From Amycolatopsis rifamycinica (lineage in GTDB: Bacteria > Actinomycetota > Actinomycetes > Mycobacteriales > Pseudonocardiaceae), in the NCBI RefSeq assembly GCF_000695625.1, contig NZ_JMQI01000003.1, positions 1 to 64,000 on the forward strand: 64,000 nucleotides of DNA, written 5' to 3'. A program made the translations under genes and the position numbers. Below are positions 45,076 through 53,367 of this stretch, one piece after another. How positions within the stretch are numbered: the first letter of the stretch is position 1; the number at the start of each line of letters is the position of its first letter. A model generated the notes under the pieces. The model searched no databases. It had not been told where the DNA came from and saw only the letters and a program-made list of their open reading frames with translations.

Positions 45076-45456
45076 ATGGCCTCTTCGCGTTCGGTCGACC
45101 CCGGACAGTTACGTGCGGCGGTGCTGGCGATTTCCCCGTGGTTGCGGGGCGACGCGCCCGATCCGGCGCGCCCGGAACTGGCCGCGGCGGTCCGGCTCAG
45201 CCTGCGCGCGCTCGCGGCGGACGCGCCGGGCCGGACGGTCGAGGTGCGCGTGCCGCCCTTCGCCGCGGTGCAGTGTGTGGAGGGGCCGCGGCACACCCGG
45301 GGCACCCCGCCGAACGTGATCGAGACCGACCCGCGCACCTGGCTCGAGCTGGCCACCGGGCAACTGGACTGGACCACGGCGGTGGCGGACGGCCGGGTGT
45401 CCGCGTCGGGCACCCGGGCCGATCTGTCCCACTGGCTTCCGCTGCTCCGCCTCTGA
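45076..45456 (+). CDS. SCP2-like sterol carrier family protein
   Basis: Protein of 126 residues: 'SWLRGDAPDPARPELAAAVRLSLRALAADAPGRTVEVRVPPFAAVQC' followed by 'PPNVIETDPRTWLELATGQLDWTTAVADGRVSASGTRADLSHWLPLL'. The second half is the SCP2 lipid-binding signature. It corresponds in position to the small conserved gene upstream of purF in mycobacteria (the Rv0807 position). The ligand is unknown. It is divergent to the type VII-associated gene, 14 bases away, and convergent to the methyltransferase. Confidence 0.85.
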   Translation: MASSRSVDPGQLRAAVLAISPWLRGDAPDPARPELAAAVRLSLRALAADAPGRTVEVRVPPFAAVQCVEGPRHTRGTPPNVIETDPRTWLELATGQLDWTTAVADGRVSASGTRADLSHWLPLLRL

Positions 45457-45472
45457 CGGGCGGGGCGCGGGA

Positions 45473-46306
45473 CTACGGCTTGCGGCCGATCCCGCCCGCG
45501 ATGGTCCGCTGGGCCACGTTGAGGTCCTTGAGCCGCGGGCCGTCCGGCCACCAGTCGGCGCAGCGGACCACGCCCGGGGGCACCATTTCGAGCCCGGGGA
45601 AGAGGTCCTCGATCTGCTTCTGCGTCCGGAACGTGCCTGAGCCCATCGGGCTGTGCAGGAAGAAGTCCTCCATCTTGCGGGCGGTCGCGGAGTCCTCGTC
45701 CTCGGGGTCGAAGAAGTGCGAGAGCGCCACGAACGAGCCCGACGGCAGCGCGTCGACGTACTCCTTCATGATCTCCGCCGGCCGCTCCTCCGCGCCGTTG
45801 AAGTGGTGCAGCGTGCCCAGCTGCAGGAAGGCGACCGGCTGCGAGAAGTCGATGTGCTGCCGGACGACCTCGTTCTCCAGGATCCGCTGCGGCTCGAAGA
45901 TGTCCTCGGAGACGAAGTGGGTGTTCTCGTTCTCCTCCAGCAGCGCGCGGCCGTGGGCCAGCACGACCGGGTCGTTGTCGACGTAGACGACCCGGATCTC
46001 CGGGTTGATCCGCTGGACGACCTGGTGGGTGTTCTCGGCGGTCGGCAGGCCGGACCCGCAGTCGAGGAACTGGGTGATGCCGGTCTGGCTGGCGAGGAAG
46101 CGGCAGGCCCGGATCAGGAAGCCGCGGTTTTCGAACGCGAGGTCCTGCGCCTCCGGGGCGGCCTTCTGCACCTTGTGCAGGACCTCCCGGTCGATCTCGT
46201 AGTTGTCCTTCCCGAGCAGGAAGGCGTCGTACACGCGCGCGATGCTCGCTCGGGTCGGGTCGACCCCCACGGGAACTCGTTCGGTGCGGGTCGCGGCGTC
46301 GGGCAT
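45473..46306 (-). CDS. SAM-dependent methyltransferase-like protein (DUF574), second copy
   Basis: Paralogue of the DUF574 protein at 8049-8864, 277 residues. Same landmarks: 'TRASIARVYDAFLLGKDNYEIDREVLHKVQ', 'QFLDCGSGLPTAENTHQVVQ', 'VVYVDNDPVVLAHGRALLEE', 'FPGLEMVPPGVVRCADWWPDG'. The substrate is unknown. It stands back to back with the XRE regulator; a perfect 16-bp palindrome lies 35 bases upstream of its ATG, so repression or activation at that site is likely. Confidence 0.9.
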   Translation of the reverse strand: MPDAATRTERVPVGVDPTRASIARVYDAFLLGKDNYEIDREVLHKVQKAAPEAQDLAFENRGFLIRACRFLASQTGITQFLDCGSGLPTAENTHQVVQRINPEIRVVYVDNDPVVLAHGRALLEENENTHFVSEDIFEPQRILENEVVRQHIDFSQPVAFLQLGTLHHFNGAEERPAEIMKEYVDALPSGSFVALSHFFDPEDEDSATARKMEDFFLHSPMGSGTFRTQKQIEDLFPGLEMVPPGVVRCADWWPDGPRLKDLNVAQRTIAGGIGRKP

Positions 46307-46340
46307 GTTGAACCTCGCAAGTTCTGTGTTGAAAGTCTCG

Positions 46341-46356
46341 TACTCTACGTAGAGTA
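46341..46356. promoter_or_regulatory. Perfect 16-bp palindrome upstream of the methyltransferase
   Basis: TACTCTAC-GTAGAGTA is a perfect palindrome without spacer, located between the divergent DUF574 and XRE genes, 35 bases before the former. It is AT-rich relative to the surroundings and is the strongest symmetric site in this gap. Binding by the adjacent XRE protein is a reasonable hypothesis, not shown. Confidence 0.6.
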
Positions 46357-46470
46357 GGACTCCACACGCATGCGGTAAACCGGGTCACCTCTTTGCGCAG
46401 GACGGCCCAACGTGTACTTTCGGTAGTCGGGCTAGGACCCCCTGGTGACGTGAGCGCGGAAGGGCCGGGA

Positions 46471-47349
46471 ATGAACGCGGTGAACGCGTCCGCAGGTGAA
46501 CAGAACATCGGCCCCACGGCGCGCCGCATGATCCTGGGCTCGCAGCTGCGCCGTCTCCGCGAAGAGGCCGGCATCACCCGTCAGCAGGCCGGTTACAACA
46601 TCCGCGGCTCCGAGTCCAAGATCAGCCGGCTGGAGCTGGGCCGCGTCGGGTTCAAGGAACGCGACGTCACCGACCTGCTGACGATGTACGGCGTCGACGA
46701 CCCGGTGGAGCGCCGCGCGTTCCTCGACATGGTCAAGCAATCGAACGAGCCGGGCTGGTGGCGGCGATTCGGCGACACCATGCCGAACTGGTTCACCGAC
46801 CTCGTCGGCCTCGAAGAAGCCGCCGCCCGAATCCAGATCTGGGAGCCGCTCTACGTGTCGGGCCTGCTCCAGATCGAGCCGTACGCGCGGGCGATCTTCA
46901 GCCACGGCCGCTCGGAGATGGCCGACGAGCGGGTCGACCAGCTCGTCGCGCTGCGGATGCGGCGGCAGAAGATGTTCAGCAGGCCGGACGCGCCGCGCGT
47001 GTGGATGGTGCTCGACGAGTCGGTGCTCCACCGCCCGATCGGCGGGGTGAAGGTCCTCAAGCAGCAGATCGAATACCTGCTCGAGATGAGCGCGCTGCCG
47101 CACGTGTCGATCCAGGTCCTGCCGTTCACGCGCAGCGGGTTGTCCGCGGAGCACGCGTTTTCGCTGCTGCGGTTCGGTGAACCGGAACTGCCGAACATCG
47201 CGTACGTCGAATACCTGACCGGCGCGCACTACATCGAGAAGCGCGAAGAGATCGAAAAGTACAGCCGCGCGCTCGACATGCTGGCCGTCGACGCGGAAAC
47301 GCCGGAGCGAAGCCGATCGATGCTCGCGAAGCGCCGGCAGGAGATCTAG
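46471..47349 (+). CDS. XRE-family regulator with DUF5753 sensor
   Basis: Regulator of about 292 residues. The helix-turn-helix is at residues 18-70 ('MILGSQLRRLREEAGITRQQAGYNIRGSESKISRLELGRVGFKERDVTDLLTMYG'). The rest is the DUF5753 domain ('WFTDLVGLEEAAARIQIWEPLYVSGLLQIEPYARAIFS' and 'LPHVSIQVLPF'), found only with DUF397 partners. Such pairs control development and antibiotic genes in streptomycetes. GAAGGG precedes the ATG at 46471. The DUF397 partner follows 261 bases downstream. Confidence 0.92.
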   Translation: MNAVNASAGEQNIGPTARRMILGSQLRRLREEAGITRQQAGYNIRGSESKISRLELGRVGFKERDVTDLLTMYGVDDPVERRAFLDMVKQSNEPGWWRRFGDTMPNWFTDLVGLEEAAARIQIWEPLYVSGLLQIEPYARAIFSHGRSEMADERVDQLVALRMRRQKMFSRPDAPRVWMVLDESVLHRPIGGVKVLKQQIEYLLEMSALPHVSIQVLPFTRSGLSAEHAFSLLRFGEPELPNIAYVEYLTGAHYIEKREEIEKYSRALDMLAVDAETPERSRSMLAKRRQEI

Positions 47350-47502
47350 AACCCCTTTGTGCGGCCCGATGCGGTGCCCTGCTGTACCCGTTGATCGGTA
47401 ACCGACTGTAGTTATTGGGCCAATCGAGCGCCCCCGTTTCACCCGATGGGTTAACTGCGACTCCCCCCTTGTTTACCGTCGGAGAACTTTGCAAGAAATT
47501 CT

Positions 47503-47578
47503 GCACGTGCATTTACCGCTGCAGGCACACGTGCTAGCCTCGGATACGCGGGCAAATGCACATGCATCTGCATTGCCC
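47503..47578 (+). promoter_or_regulatory. Palindrome-rich promoter region of the DUF397 gene
   Basis: In the 261-base gap before DUF397 there are GCACGTGC (47503-47510), CACGTG (47528-47533) and an imperfect long repeat GGGCAAATGCA / TGCATTGCCC (47550-47560 with 47569-47578), the last about 33 bases before the start. The block is less GC-rich than its surroundings. These are candidate operators for the XRE/DUF397 pair; a promoter probably lies in 47490-47550. Confidence 0.45.
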
Positions 47579-47610
47579 ACCTGGAGCTTTCCGCATCGAG
47601 AGGTGGGAAC

Positions 47611-47850
47611 ATGGCTGAGCGATTCGACAACGGCATCCCGGCCGATCGGCTATCCGGTGCCGAGTGGCGCAAGGCGAGCTACAGCGGTGCCTACGGCAAC
47701 TGCGTGGAGGTCGCGCCGCTGTCCAGCGGGGAGATCGCGATGCGCAACTCGCGGTTCCCGACCGGCCCGGCGCTCGTCTACACCCGCGCCGAGATGGCGG
47801 CTTTCCTGGCGGGCGCGAAGGACGGTGAATTCGACGATGTCCTCGGCTGA
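47611..47850 (+). CDS. DUF397 protein, partner of the XRE regulator
   Basis: Protein of 79 residues in the DUF397 family: 'RLSGAEWRKASYSGAYGNCVEVAPLSSGEIAMRNSRFPTGPALVYTRAEMAAFLAGAKDGEFD'. The motif W-R-K-A-S-Y-S and the following 'NCVEVA' are diagnostic. DUF397 proteins act with XRE-DUF5753 proteins as toxin-antitoxin-like or developmental regulator pairs. The ATG follows AGAGGTGGGAA. It overlaps the next small gene by 14 bases. Confidence 0.93.
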   Translation: MAERFDNGIPADRLSGAEWRKASYSGAYGNCVEVAPLSSGEIAMRNSRFPTGPALVYTRAEMAAFLAGAKDGEFDDVLG

Positions 47851-48142
47851 GGCCGTCGCCCCCGTCTTCGACATCGAGACCGGACTGCAGGAACTGGTGG
47901 CCCGCGGCTTCCAGTTCGTCCACCCCGCCGACGAACGCGGCGAGGTCCTCGCCGTCGTCGGCGTGCGGGTGCACGACGACGTGGTGGACGTGGTCCGGCT
48001 CAACGCCGAGGACGACGTCGTGGCGACCAGGATGCCCGGCTCCGAGGAGAACATCTTCGAGCCGGAGCGGTGGCTGTGGCGCCGCCGCGGCGAAGGCGCT
48101 CAGGTGCTGACGGAGATCCTTTCGCTGCCCGACGCGTGTTAG
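47837..48142 (+). CDS. Small conserved hypothetical protein after DUF397
   Basis: Protein of 101 residues: 'VFDIETGLQELVARGFQFVHPADERGEVLAVVGVRVHDDVVDVVRLNAEDDVVATRMPGSEENIFEPERWLWRR'. The overlap of 14 bases with DUF397 and the regular beta-strand pattern suggest a real co-translated gene and a third member of the regulator module. I recognise no functional domain. Its frame is well supported by GC bias at third positions. It precedes purF by 119 bases. Confidence 0.75.
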   Translation: MSSAEAVAPVFDIETGLQELVARGFQFVHPADERGEVLAVVGVRVHDDVVDVVRLNAEDDVVATRMPGSEENIFEPERWLWRRRGEGAQVLTEILSLPDAC

Positions 48143-48261
48143 CGGTACAGGCTTGCGGGCCCCGTCCGAAGTGGTCAGAACCACGCCGGGCGGGGCCTGA
48201 CTCATGTCCGCACCGTCTACACTGAAAACCGGCCTGACCACGTCTTCCCAGGAGCTCCTCG

Positions 48262-49788
48262 GTGGTTTCCGACCCGCAGCTCGTGTCCGACCAGCCCGAA
48301 CCGGAACCCCGTGAGGAGTGTGGCGTCTTCGGCGTCTGGGCTCCCGGGGAAGAAGTCGCGAAGCTGACCTACTACGGCCTGTACGCCCTGCAGCACCGGG
48401 GCCAGGAGGCCGCCGGCATCTCCGTCTCCGACGGCTCGCAGATCGTGGTCTTCAAGGACCTCGGCCTGGTCAGCCAGGTGTTCGACGAGCAGATCCTGCA
48501 GTCGCTGCAGGGCCACATCGCCGTCGGGCACTGCCGGTACTCGACCACCGGCGCGACCATCTGGGAGAACGCCCAGCCGATCTTCCGCACCACCGAGACC
48601 GGCAGCGGTCTCTCCTTCGCGCACAACGGCAACCTCGTCAACACGGCGGAGCTGCGCGAGCGCACCATCGAAGCGGGGCTCAAGCCGCACGCGGGCCTGA
48701 CCGGTTCGTCGAGTGACTCCGATCTCATCTGCGGCCTGCTCGCCGCGAACGCCGCCGACAAGGGCATCGAGGCCGCCGCCATGGAGCTGCTGCCGACCCT
48801 CAAGGGCGCCTTCTGCCTGGTGTTCTCCGACGAGAACACGCTGTACGCGGCCCGTGACCCGCACGGCGTGCACCCGCTGGTGCTCGGCCGCCTCGAGCGC
48901 GGCTGGGTCGTCTCGAGCGAGACGGCGGGCCTCGACATCGTCGGCGCGTCCTTCGTCCGCGAGGTCGAGCCGGGCGAGCTCATCGCGATCGACGCCGCCG
49001 GCCTGCGCTCCTCGCGGTTCGCGAACCCGGACCCCAAGGGCTGCGTCTTCGAGTACGTCTACCTCGCCCGCCCCGACACCACGATCGCCGGCCGCGGCGT
49101 GCACGCCACCCGCGTCGAGATCGGCCGCCGGCTGGCGCACGAGCAGCCGGTCGAGGCCGACCTGGTGATGCCGGTGCCGGAGTCGGGCACGCCCGCCGCG
49201 ATCGGCTACGCGCAGGGCTCGGGCATCCCGTACGGCACCGGCCTGGTGAAGAACGCCTACGTCGGGCGCACCTTCATCCAGCCGTCGCAGACCATCCGCC
49301 AGCTGGGCATCCGGCTCAAGCTGAACCCGCTGCGGGACGTCATCCGCGGCAAGCGCCTGGTCGTGGTGGACGACTCGATCGTCCGCGGCAACACCCAGCG
49401 CGCGCTCGTCCGCATGCTGCGGGAGGCGGGCGCGCTCGAGGTGCACGTCCGGATCGCGTCGCCGCCGGTGCGCTGGCCCTGCTTCTACGGCATCGACTTC
49501 GCGTCGCGGGCCGAGCTGGTCGCGAACGGCGTCGACCTCGACGGCATCCGGCGCTCGATCGGGGCCGACTCGCTGGGCTACATTTCCCTGGACGGCCTGG
49601 TCGCGGCGGCCGAGCAGCCGAAGTCGCGGCTGTGCACGGCGTGCTTCTCCGGCGAGTACCCGATTCCGCTGCCGGAGGACGCGCTGATCGGGAAACACCT
49701 GCTCGAAAGCCTCGACGCGGTCAATGGCGCGGCAACCCCCGTCAGCCCCGCCGGGTACGGTGCCGAAGACGCCGTCCGGCGTCCCTGA
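48262..49788 (+). CDS. purF: Amidophosphoribosyltransferase
   Basis: First committed enzyme of purine synthesis (508 residues): transfers glutamine ammonia to PRPP. The N-terminal propeptide is removed to expose C20 ('PREECGVFGVW') as nucleophile. The PRPP loop is 'RLVVVDDSIVRGNTQRALV' near residue 370, and the iron-sulfur cysteines are in 'RWPCFYGI' and 'RLCTACFSG', so this is the Bacillus-type enzyme with a [4Fe-4S] cluster. GTG start with AGGAG 7 bases before. purM follows 28 bases later. Confidence 0.97.
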   Translation: MVSDPQLVSDQPEPEPREECGVFGVWAPGEEVAKLTYYGLYALQHRGQEAAGISVSDGSQIVVFKDLGLVSQVFDEQILQSLQGHIAVGHCRYSTTGATIWENAQPIFRTTETGSGLSFAHNGNLVNTAELRERTIEAGLKPHAGLTGSSSDSDLICGLLAANAADKGIEAAAMELLPTLKGAFCLVFSDENTLYAARDPHGVHPLVLGRLERGWVVSSETAGLDIVGASFVREVEPGELIAIDAAGLRSSRFANPDPKGCVFEYVYLARPDTTIAGRGVHATRVEIGRRLAHEQPVEADLVMPVPESGTPAAIGYAQGSGIPYGTGLVKNAYVGRTFIQPSQTIRQLGIRLKLNPLRDVIRGKRLVVVDDSIVRGNTQRALVRMLREAGALEVHVRIASPPVRWPCFYGIDFASRAELVANGVDLDGIRRSIGADSLGYISLDGLVAAAEQPKSRLCTACFSGEYPIPLPEDALIGKHLLESLDAVNGAATPVSPAGYGAEDAVRRP

Positions 49789-49816
49789 GTTCCTTCCAGT
49801 AGGGAGTCCGTCCACC

Positions 49817-50887
49817 GTGAGCGAGTCCACGAGCGCCACGTACGCCGCCGCCGGCGTCAGCATCGACGCCGGCGACCAAGCCGTCGAGCTGCTCAAGCCG
49901 CACGCCGAGCGGGCGACGCGGCCCGAGGTCCTGGGTGGCGTCGGCGGTTTCGCCGGGCTCTTCTCCCTGAAGCTCGACAAGTGGAAGGAGCCGGTGCTCG
50001 CGTCCTCGACCGACGGTGTCGGCACGAAGATCGCGGTCGCGCAGGCGCTCGACAAGCACGACACGGTCGGCATCGACCTGGTCGCCATGGTGGTCGACGA
50101 CCTGGTCGTGACCGGTGCCGAGCCGCTGTTCCTGCAGGACTACATCGCCGTCGGCAAGGTGCACCCCGAGAAGATCGCCGCGCTGGTCGGCGGCATCGCC
50201 GAGGGCTGCGTCCGGGCCGGCTGCGCGCTGCTCGGCGGCGAGACCGCCGAGCACCCCGGCCTGATGGGCGAGCACGACTACGACATGTCAGCTACCGGCG
50301 TCGGCGTGGTCGAGGCGTCCCAGCTGCTCTCGCCGGAGAAGGTCCGCCCGGGTGACGTCGTGCTGGCCCTCGGCTCGTCGGGCCTGCACTCGAACGGCTA
50401 CTCGCTGGCCCGGCACGTGCTGCTGGACATCGCCCGGATGCCGCTCGACGGTTACGTCGAGGAGTTCAGCCGGACCCTCGGCGAGGAGCTGCTGGAGCCG
50501 ACGCGGATCTACGCGAAGGACTGCCTGGCGCTCGCCGCCGAGACCGAGGTCCGGACGTTCGCGCACATCACCGGCGGCGGCCTGGAGGCCAACCTGGCCC
50601 GCGTCATGCCGCGCGGCCTGGTCGCCCGGCTCGCCCGCGGCACCTGGACGCCGGCGCCGGTGTTCGCGCTGATCGGCCAGCGCGGCAAGGTCGAGCGCGC
50701 CGAGCTGGAGAAGACGTTCAACATGGGCGTCGGCATGGTCGCGATCGTCGGCGCCGAGGACGTCGACCGGGCGCTGGCCATGCTCACCGCGCGGCACGTC
50801 CCGGCGTGGGTGCTGGGCGAGGTCCAGCCCGCCGACGACGTCGACGGCCCGCGCGCGGTGCTCTCGGGTGACCACCCGCGGTTCTGA
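49817..50887 (+). CDS. purM: Phosphoribosylformylglycinamidine cyclo-ligase (AIR synthase)
   Basis: Fifth enzyme of the pathway, 356 residues, ATP-dependent cyclisation of FGAM. Motifs: 'VLASSTDGVGTKIAVAQAL', 'DDLVVTGAEPLFLQDYIAVGK', 'GGETAEHPG', 'GLHSNGYSLARHVLLD' and 'FAHITGGGLEANLARVMP'. The GTG start at 49817 is preceded by AGGGAG at 49801-49806. It pairs with purF, as in most actinobacteria. After it the gene order resumes with ArfB and GNAT genes rather than more pur genes. Confidence 0.97.
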   Translation: MSESTSATYAAAGVSIDAGDQAVELLKPHAERATRPEVLGGVGGFAGLFSLKLDKWKEPVLASSTDGVGTKIAVAQALDKHDTVGIDLVAMVVDDLVVTGAEPLFLQDYIAVGKVHPEKIAALVGGIAEGCVRAGCALLGGETAEHPGLMGEHDYDMSATGVGVVEASQLLSPEKVRPGDVVLALGSSGLHSNGYSLARHVLLDIARMPLDGYVEEFSRTLGEELLEPTRIYAKDCLALAAETEVRTFAHITGGGLEANLARVMPRGLVARLARGTWTPAPVFALIGQRGKVERAELEKTFNMGVGMVAIVGAEDVDRALAMLTARHVPAWVLGEVQPADDVDGPRAVLSGDHPRF

Positions 50888-50920
50888 AACGTCCTTGCTC
50901 GCGGCTGTCACACTTGAGGG

Positions 50921-51352
50921 GTGGCAGCCGAAGACGTGGTGGTCGGCTCCCGGTTCGTGATCCCGGGAGCCGAGTTGAGCGAGCGCTTTTCGCGGTCGTC
51001 CGGCCCCGGCGGGCAGGGCGTGAACACCACGGACTCGCGGGTCGAGCTGTCCTTCGACGTCGCCTCGTCGCCGTCGATCCCCGGGCACCTGCGTGACCGG
51101 GTGCTGGACGGGCTCGGCTCGCGGCTGGTCGACGGCGTCCTGACGATCGCCGCCAGCGAACACCGGTCCCAGCTGCAGAACCGCGAAGCCGCGCGCGGCC
51201 GGCTGGCGAACCTCCTGCTCGACGCGTCGGCGCCGCCGCCCGCCAAGCGGCGCCCCACGAAGCCCTCGCGGGGTTCGAAGGAGCGCCGCTTGGCGTCGAA
51301 GAAGCGCCGGAGCGACGTGAAGAAGGGCCGTTCCGGCCGGTTCGACGACTAA
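50921..51352 (+). CDS. arfB: ArfB-like peptidyl-tRNA hydrolase
   Basis: Ribosome-rescue release factor of 143 residues. The catalytic GGQ loop is 'SSGPGGQGVNTTDSRVELSF' near residue 32, followed by the peptidyl-tRNA hydrolase core. The C-terminal tail is very basic ('KRRPTKPSRGSKERRLASKKRRSDVKKGRSG', about 110-140), as needed to enter the empty mRNA channel of a stalled ribosome. Stop-codon-recognition domains of RF1/RF2 are absent. It frees ribosomes stalled without a stop codon. GTG start. Confidence 0.92.
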   Translation: MAAEDVVVGSRFVIPGAELSERFSRSSGPGGQGVNTTDSRVELSFDVASSPSIPGHLRDRVLDGLGSRLVDGVLTIAASEHRSQLQNREAARGRLANLLLDASAPPPAKRRPTKPSRGSKERRLASKKRRSDVKKGRSGRFDD

Positions 51353-52086
51353 CTCAGGGACAGGTGCACGCACTCGCCCGCCGGCCGGTAGCCGACGCGG
51401 GCGTAAACGGTCCCGATTCCCAGGTCACCGGGGGTGAGGAACGCCGTGTGGGCGCCGGCCTCGTGGACCGCGCGGGTGAGGTGCGCGGTGAGCGCCGCCG
51501 CGATCCCGCGGCCGCGGTACTCCTCGAGCACGGCGATCCCGGCGATCTCGGTGGTGCCGTCGACGATGTCGAGCGCGAGCCCGCCGCCGACCACCTTCTT
51601 CGTCGCGACCTCCTCGGCCAAGAGGTGCCGCACGCCGGCGTCGGCACTGATCTCGTCGTCGCCGGCTTCCGCGGGTTCGCCGAACGCCGTGTTCTGCGCC
51701 GACCGCATGCGCCGGAAGTCCTCGCGGGACTCGGGCACGCGCAGCCGGATGCCGGCCGGAGCCGGCTTGCCGACCCGCGCGGCCGGCGCGCACGTCATCA
51801 GCGGCACCCGCCGTTCGAGCTCATACCCCGCGCCGACCAGCAGTTTCTCCAGGTCGGGGGCGACGTCGGTGAAGTACTCCAGCCGCGGGAGCAGGCCCCG
51901 CCGCCGGTACGCCGCGGTCAGCGCGTCGATCTCGGCCGCCGTCGGCCGCGCGCCGTCGTCCGGGATCGCGTAGTTGAGCATCGGATGGGGTGTGCCCGGC
52001 GAGTAGGTGGCGAGGAACGGGCCGACCCGCTCGGTCTCCCGGCCGCGTGGCGCCGTCGTGCGGACATAGGCCTGAATGGCGGACAT
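51349..52086 (-). CDS. GNAT-family N-acetyltransferase
   Basis: Protein of about 245 residues. The C-terminal half carries the acetyl-CoA loop 'VLEEYRGRGIAAALTAHLTRAVHEAG' (R-G-x-G-I/A), with preceding strand 'TTEIAGIAV'. The N-terminal half (about 1-110) may be a degenerate GNAT repeat. The target is unknown. GGAAGG precedes the ATG at 52086. The stop overlaps the arfB stop by 4 bases. Confidence 0.88.
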   Translation of the reverse strand: MSAIQAYVRTTAPRGRETERVGPFLATYSPGTPHPMLNYAIPDDGARPTAAEIDALTAAYRRRGLLPRLEYFTDVAPDLEKLLVGAGYELERRVPLMTCAPAARVGKPAPAGIRLRVPESREDFRRMRSAQNTAFGEPAEAGDDEISADAGVRHLLAEEVATKKVVGGGLALDIVDGTTEIAGIAVLEEYRGRGIAAALTAHLTRAVHEAGAHTAFLTPGDLGIGTVYARVGYRPAGECVHLSLS

Positions 52087-52380
52087 GGGTGAGCCTTCCG
52101 AAGAGCACGTCAAGGAACCGCAGCCCGCGGAAGCGGGCGTGCGGGCAGATCGCCGGGCGTCGGGCCTAGCGGAGGCCGACGCCGGAGGCGGCGCCAGGCA
52201 TAGGCGGTCATTCCTTGAACTCGAAGGGGCTCTTCGAGAGTCATCGTCGCACGGTGCGCAAGCGGATTACCGGCCGCCTACCGTCCACAGTGGACGCTGT
52301 GGATAACCCTGTGGACAGAATTCGCGACTTCGTCAGGAAGCCTTGCTAACCAATACAAATCGGCCAGGCGGGCCTGTGTA
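52087..52380. other. Gene-free interval with a DnaA-box cluster
   Basis: No gene is evident over this 294-base interval. It contains a hairpin GCCCGC-GGAA-GCGGGC (52123-52138) just upstream of the GNAT start, GC-rich palindromic blocks around 52165-52200, and three DnaA-box-like 9-mers at 52281-52318, described separately. The last 60 bases before the oxidoreductase stop are AT-richer than the surroundings. Confidence 0.55.
52281..52318. other. Cluster of three DnaA-box-like 9-mers
   Basis: Three sites fit the actinobacterial DnaA box (YYRTCCACA or TTATCCACA) within 38 bases: CCGTCCACA on the plus strand (52281-52289), TTATCCACA on the minus strand (52298-52306) and CTGTCCACA on the minus strand (52310-52318). 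The central one is the perfect E. coli consensus. No dnaA, dnaN or other origin genes are near, so this is unlikely to be oriC; a DnaA-titrating or regulatory site is possible. Confidence 0.5.
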
Positions 52381-53289
52381 CTACTTCGCGGCCAGCTCGC
52401 GCGCCTGCTCGAGCAACACCTGGAGGTGCAGCCCGCGCCGGACGTCGCAGGGGTGCGTCGTCGTGCCGCTGGCGATCATCGCCGCGAAGTCGTCCAGCAG
52501 GGCGGTGTAGGACTCCTGGGCCGATCCCGGTTTGCGCCCGAGCGTCCGATAGCCGTGCTGTCCCCAGACCGCGACCTCGACGACGGTCGGCTGCACCGGC
52601 AGCCGCAGCGAGAGCGTGGCCGTGCTGATCACGCCGCCCTCGTGCGCCAGCATCAGGTGCCAGAGGTCGCCGGGGCTCTGCCGGGCCGCCACGACCTCGG
52701 TGATCGGGCCCAGCGCGGCGTCCAGCATGTCGAGGGCGTGCGGGCCGATGTCGAACAGCGCGCCGCCGTCGTCCTGCCGCCACGCCGAGGTGGCGTACTG
52801 GCCGCCGAGGAGTGCGCCGGACAGCCAGCGCGCGCCGCCACCCGTCCAGCCGCCCGCCTGGGCGAGCCCGGCGAGCCACTCCTGGGTCTGCGCCGAGTAC
52901 CGCAGGGTTAGCACGACCAACGCGGCGACGTCCGCGGCCGCGACCGCGTCGGCCAGCCGCTGCGCCCCGGCGAGGTCGGCGGCGATCGGCTTCTCCAGGA
53001 TCAGGTGCTTCCCGGCTTCGGCCGCGCGCACGCCCAGCTCAGCCTGGATCGACGGCGGAACGGCGAACGCCACCGCGTCCACCTGCTCGAACAGCTCCTC
53101 GACGCTGCCGGCGGCGGTCGCGCAGTGCGTCTCCGCAAGCGTTTGCGCCGCCTCGGGCCGCCGGGCCCAGACCGCGGTCAGCGCCGTGCCGGGGTGGTCC
53201 GCCAGTCCGGGCGCGTGGATCGTCGTCGCCCACGGGCCGGCGCCGATCAGGCCTACGCGCAGCTGTCCGTCCGCGATGAGCTGTCCCAC
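52381..53289 (-). CDS. Gfo/Idh/MocA-type oxidoreductase
   Basis: NAD(P)-dependent dehydrogenase of about 302 residues. The N-terminal Rossmann fold is 'LRVGLIGAGPWATTIHAPGLADHPGTALTAVWARRPEAA'. The family EKP motif appears as 'KHLILEKPIAADLAGAQRL' (Lys near residue 96 region), and the C-terminal domain includes 'DIGPHALDMLDAALGPITEV'. It would oxidise a sugar, inositol or related compound. The GTG at 53289 starts just before the Rossmann strand. The reading frame is open far upstream, so the start is chosen by fold. Confidence 0.88.
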   Translation of the reverse strand: MGQLIADGQLRVGLIGAGPWATTIHAPGLADHPGTALTAVWARRPEAAQTLAETHCATAAGSVEELFEQVDAVAFAVPPSIQAELGVRAAEAGKHLILEKPIAADLAGAQRLADAVAAADVAALVVLTLRYSAQTQEWLAGLAQAGGWTGGGARWLSGALLGGQYATSAWRQDDGGALFDIGPHALDMLDAALGPITEVVAARQSPGDLWHLMLAHEGGVISTATLSLRLPVQPTVVEVAVWGQHGYRTLGRKPGSAQESYTALLDDFAAMIASGTTTHPCDVRRGLHLQVLLEQARELAAK

Positions 53290-53367
53290 GGCCCGCAGTC
53301 TAGGTGTGTCCCGCGTCGCTGGCGGAACCGCACCTGCGGCGCGTGTCGACGTGGTTAAAGTGCCTGC

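Noticed and set aside
52281..52318. Chromosomal origin of replication
   Set aside because: Only three DnaA boxes are present and dnaA, dnaN, rpmH or gyr genes are absent. oriC of actinobacteria has many more boxes.
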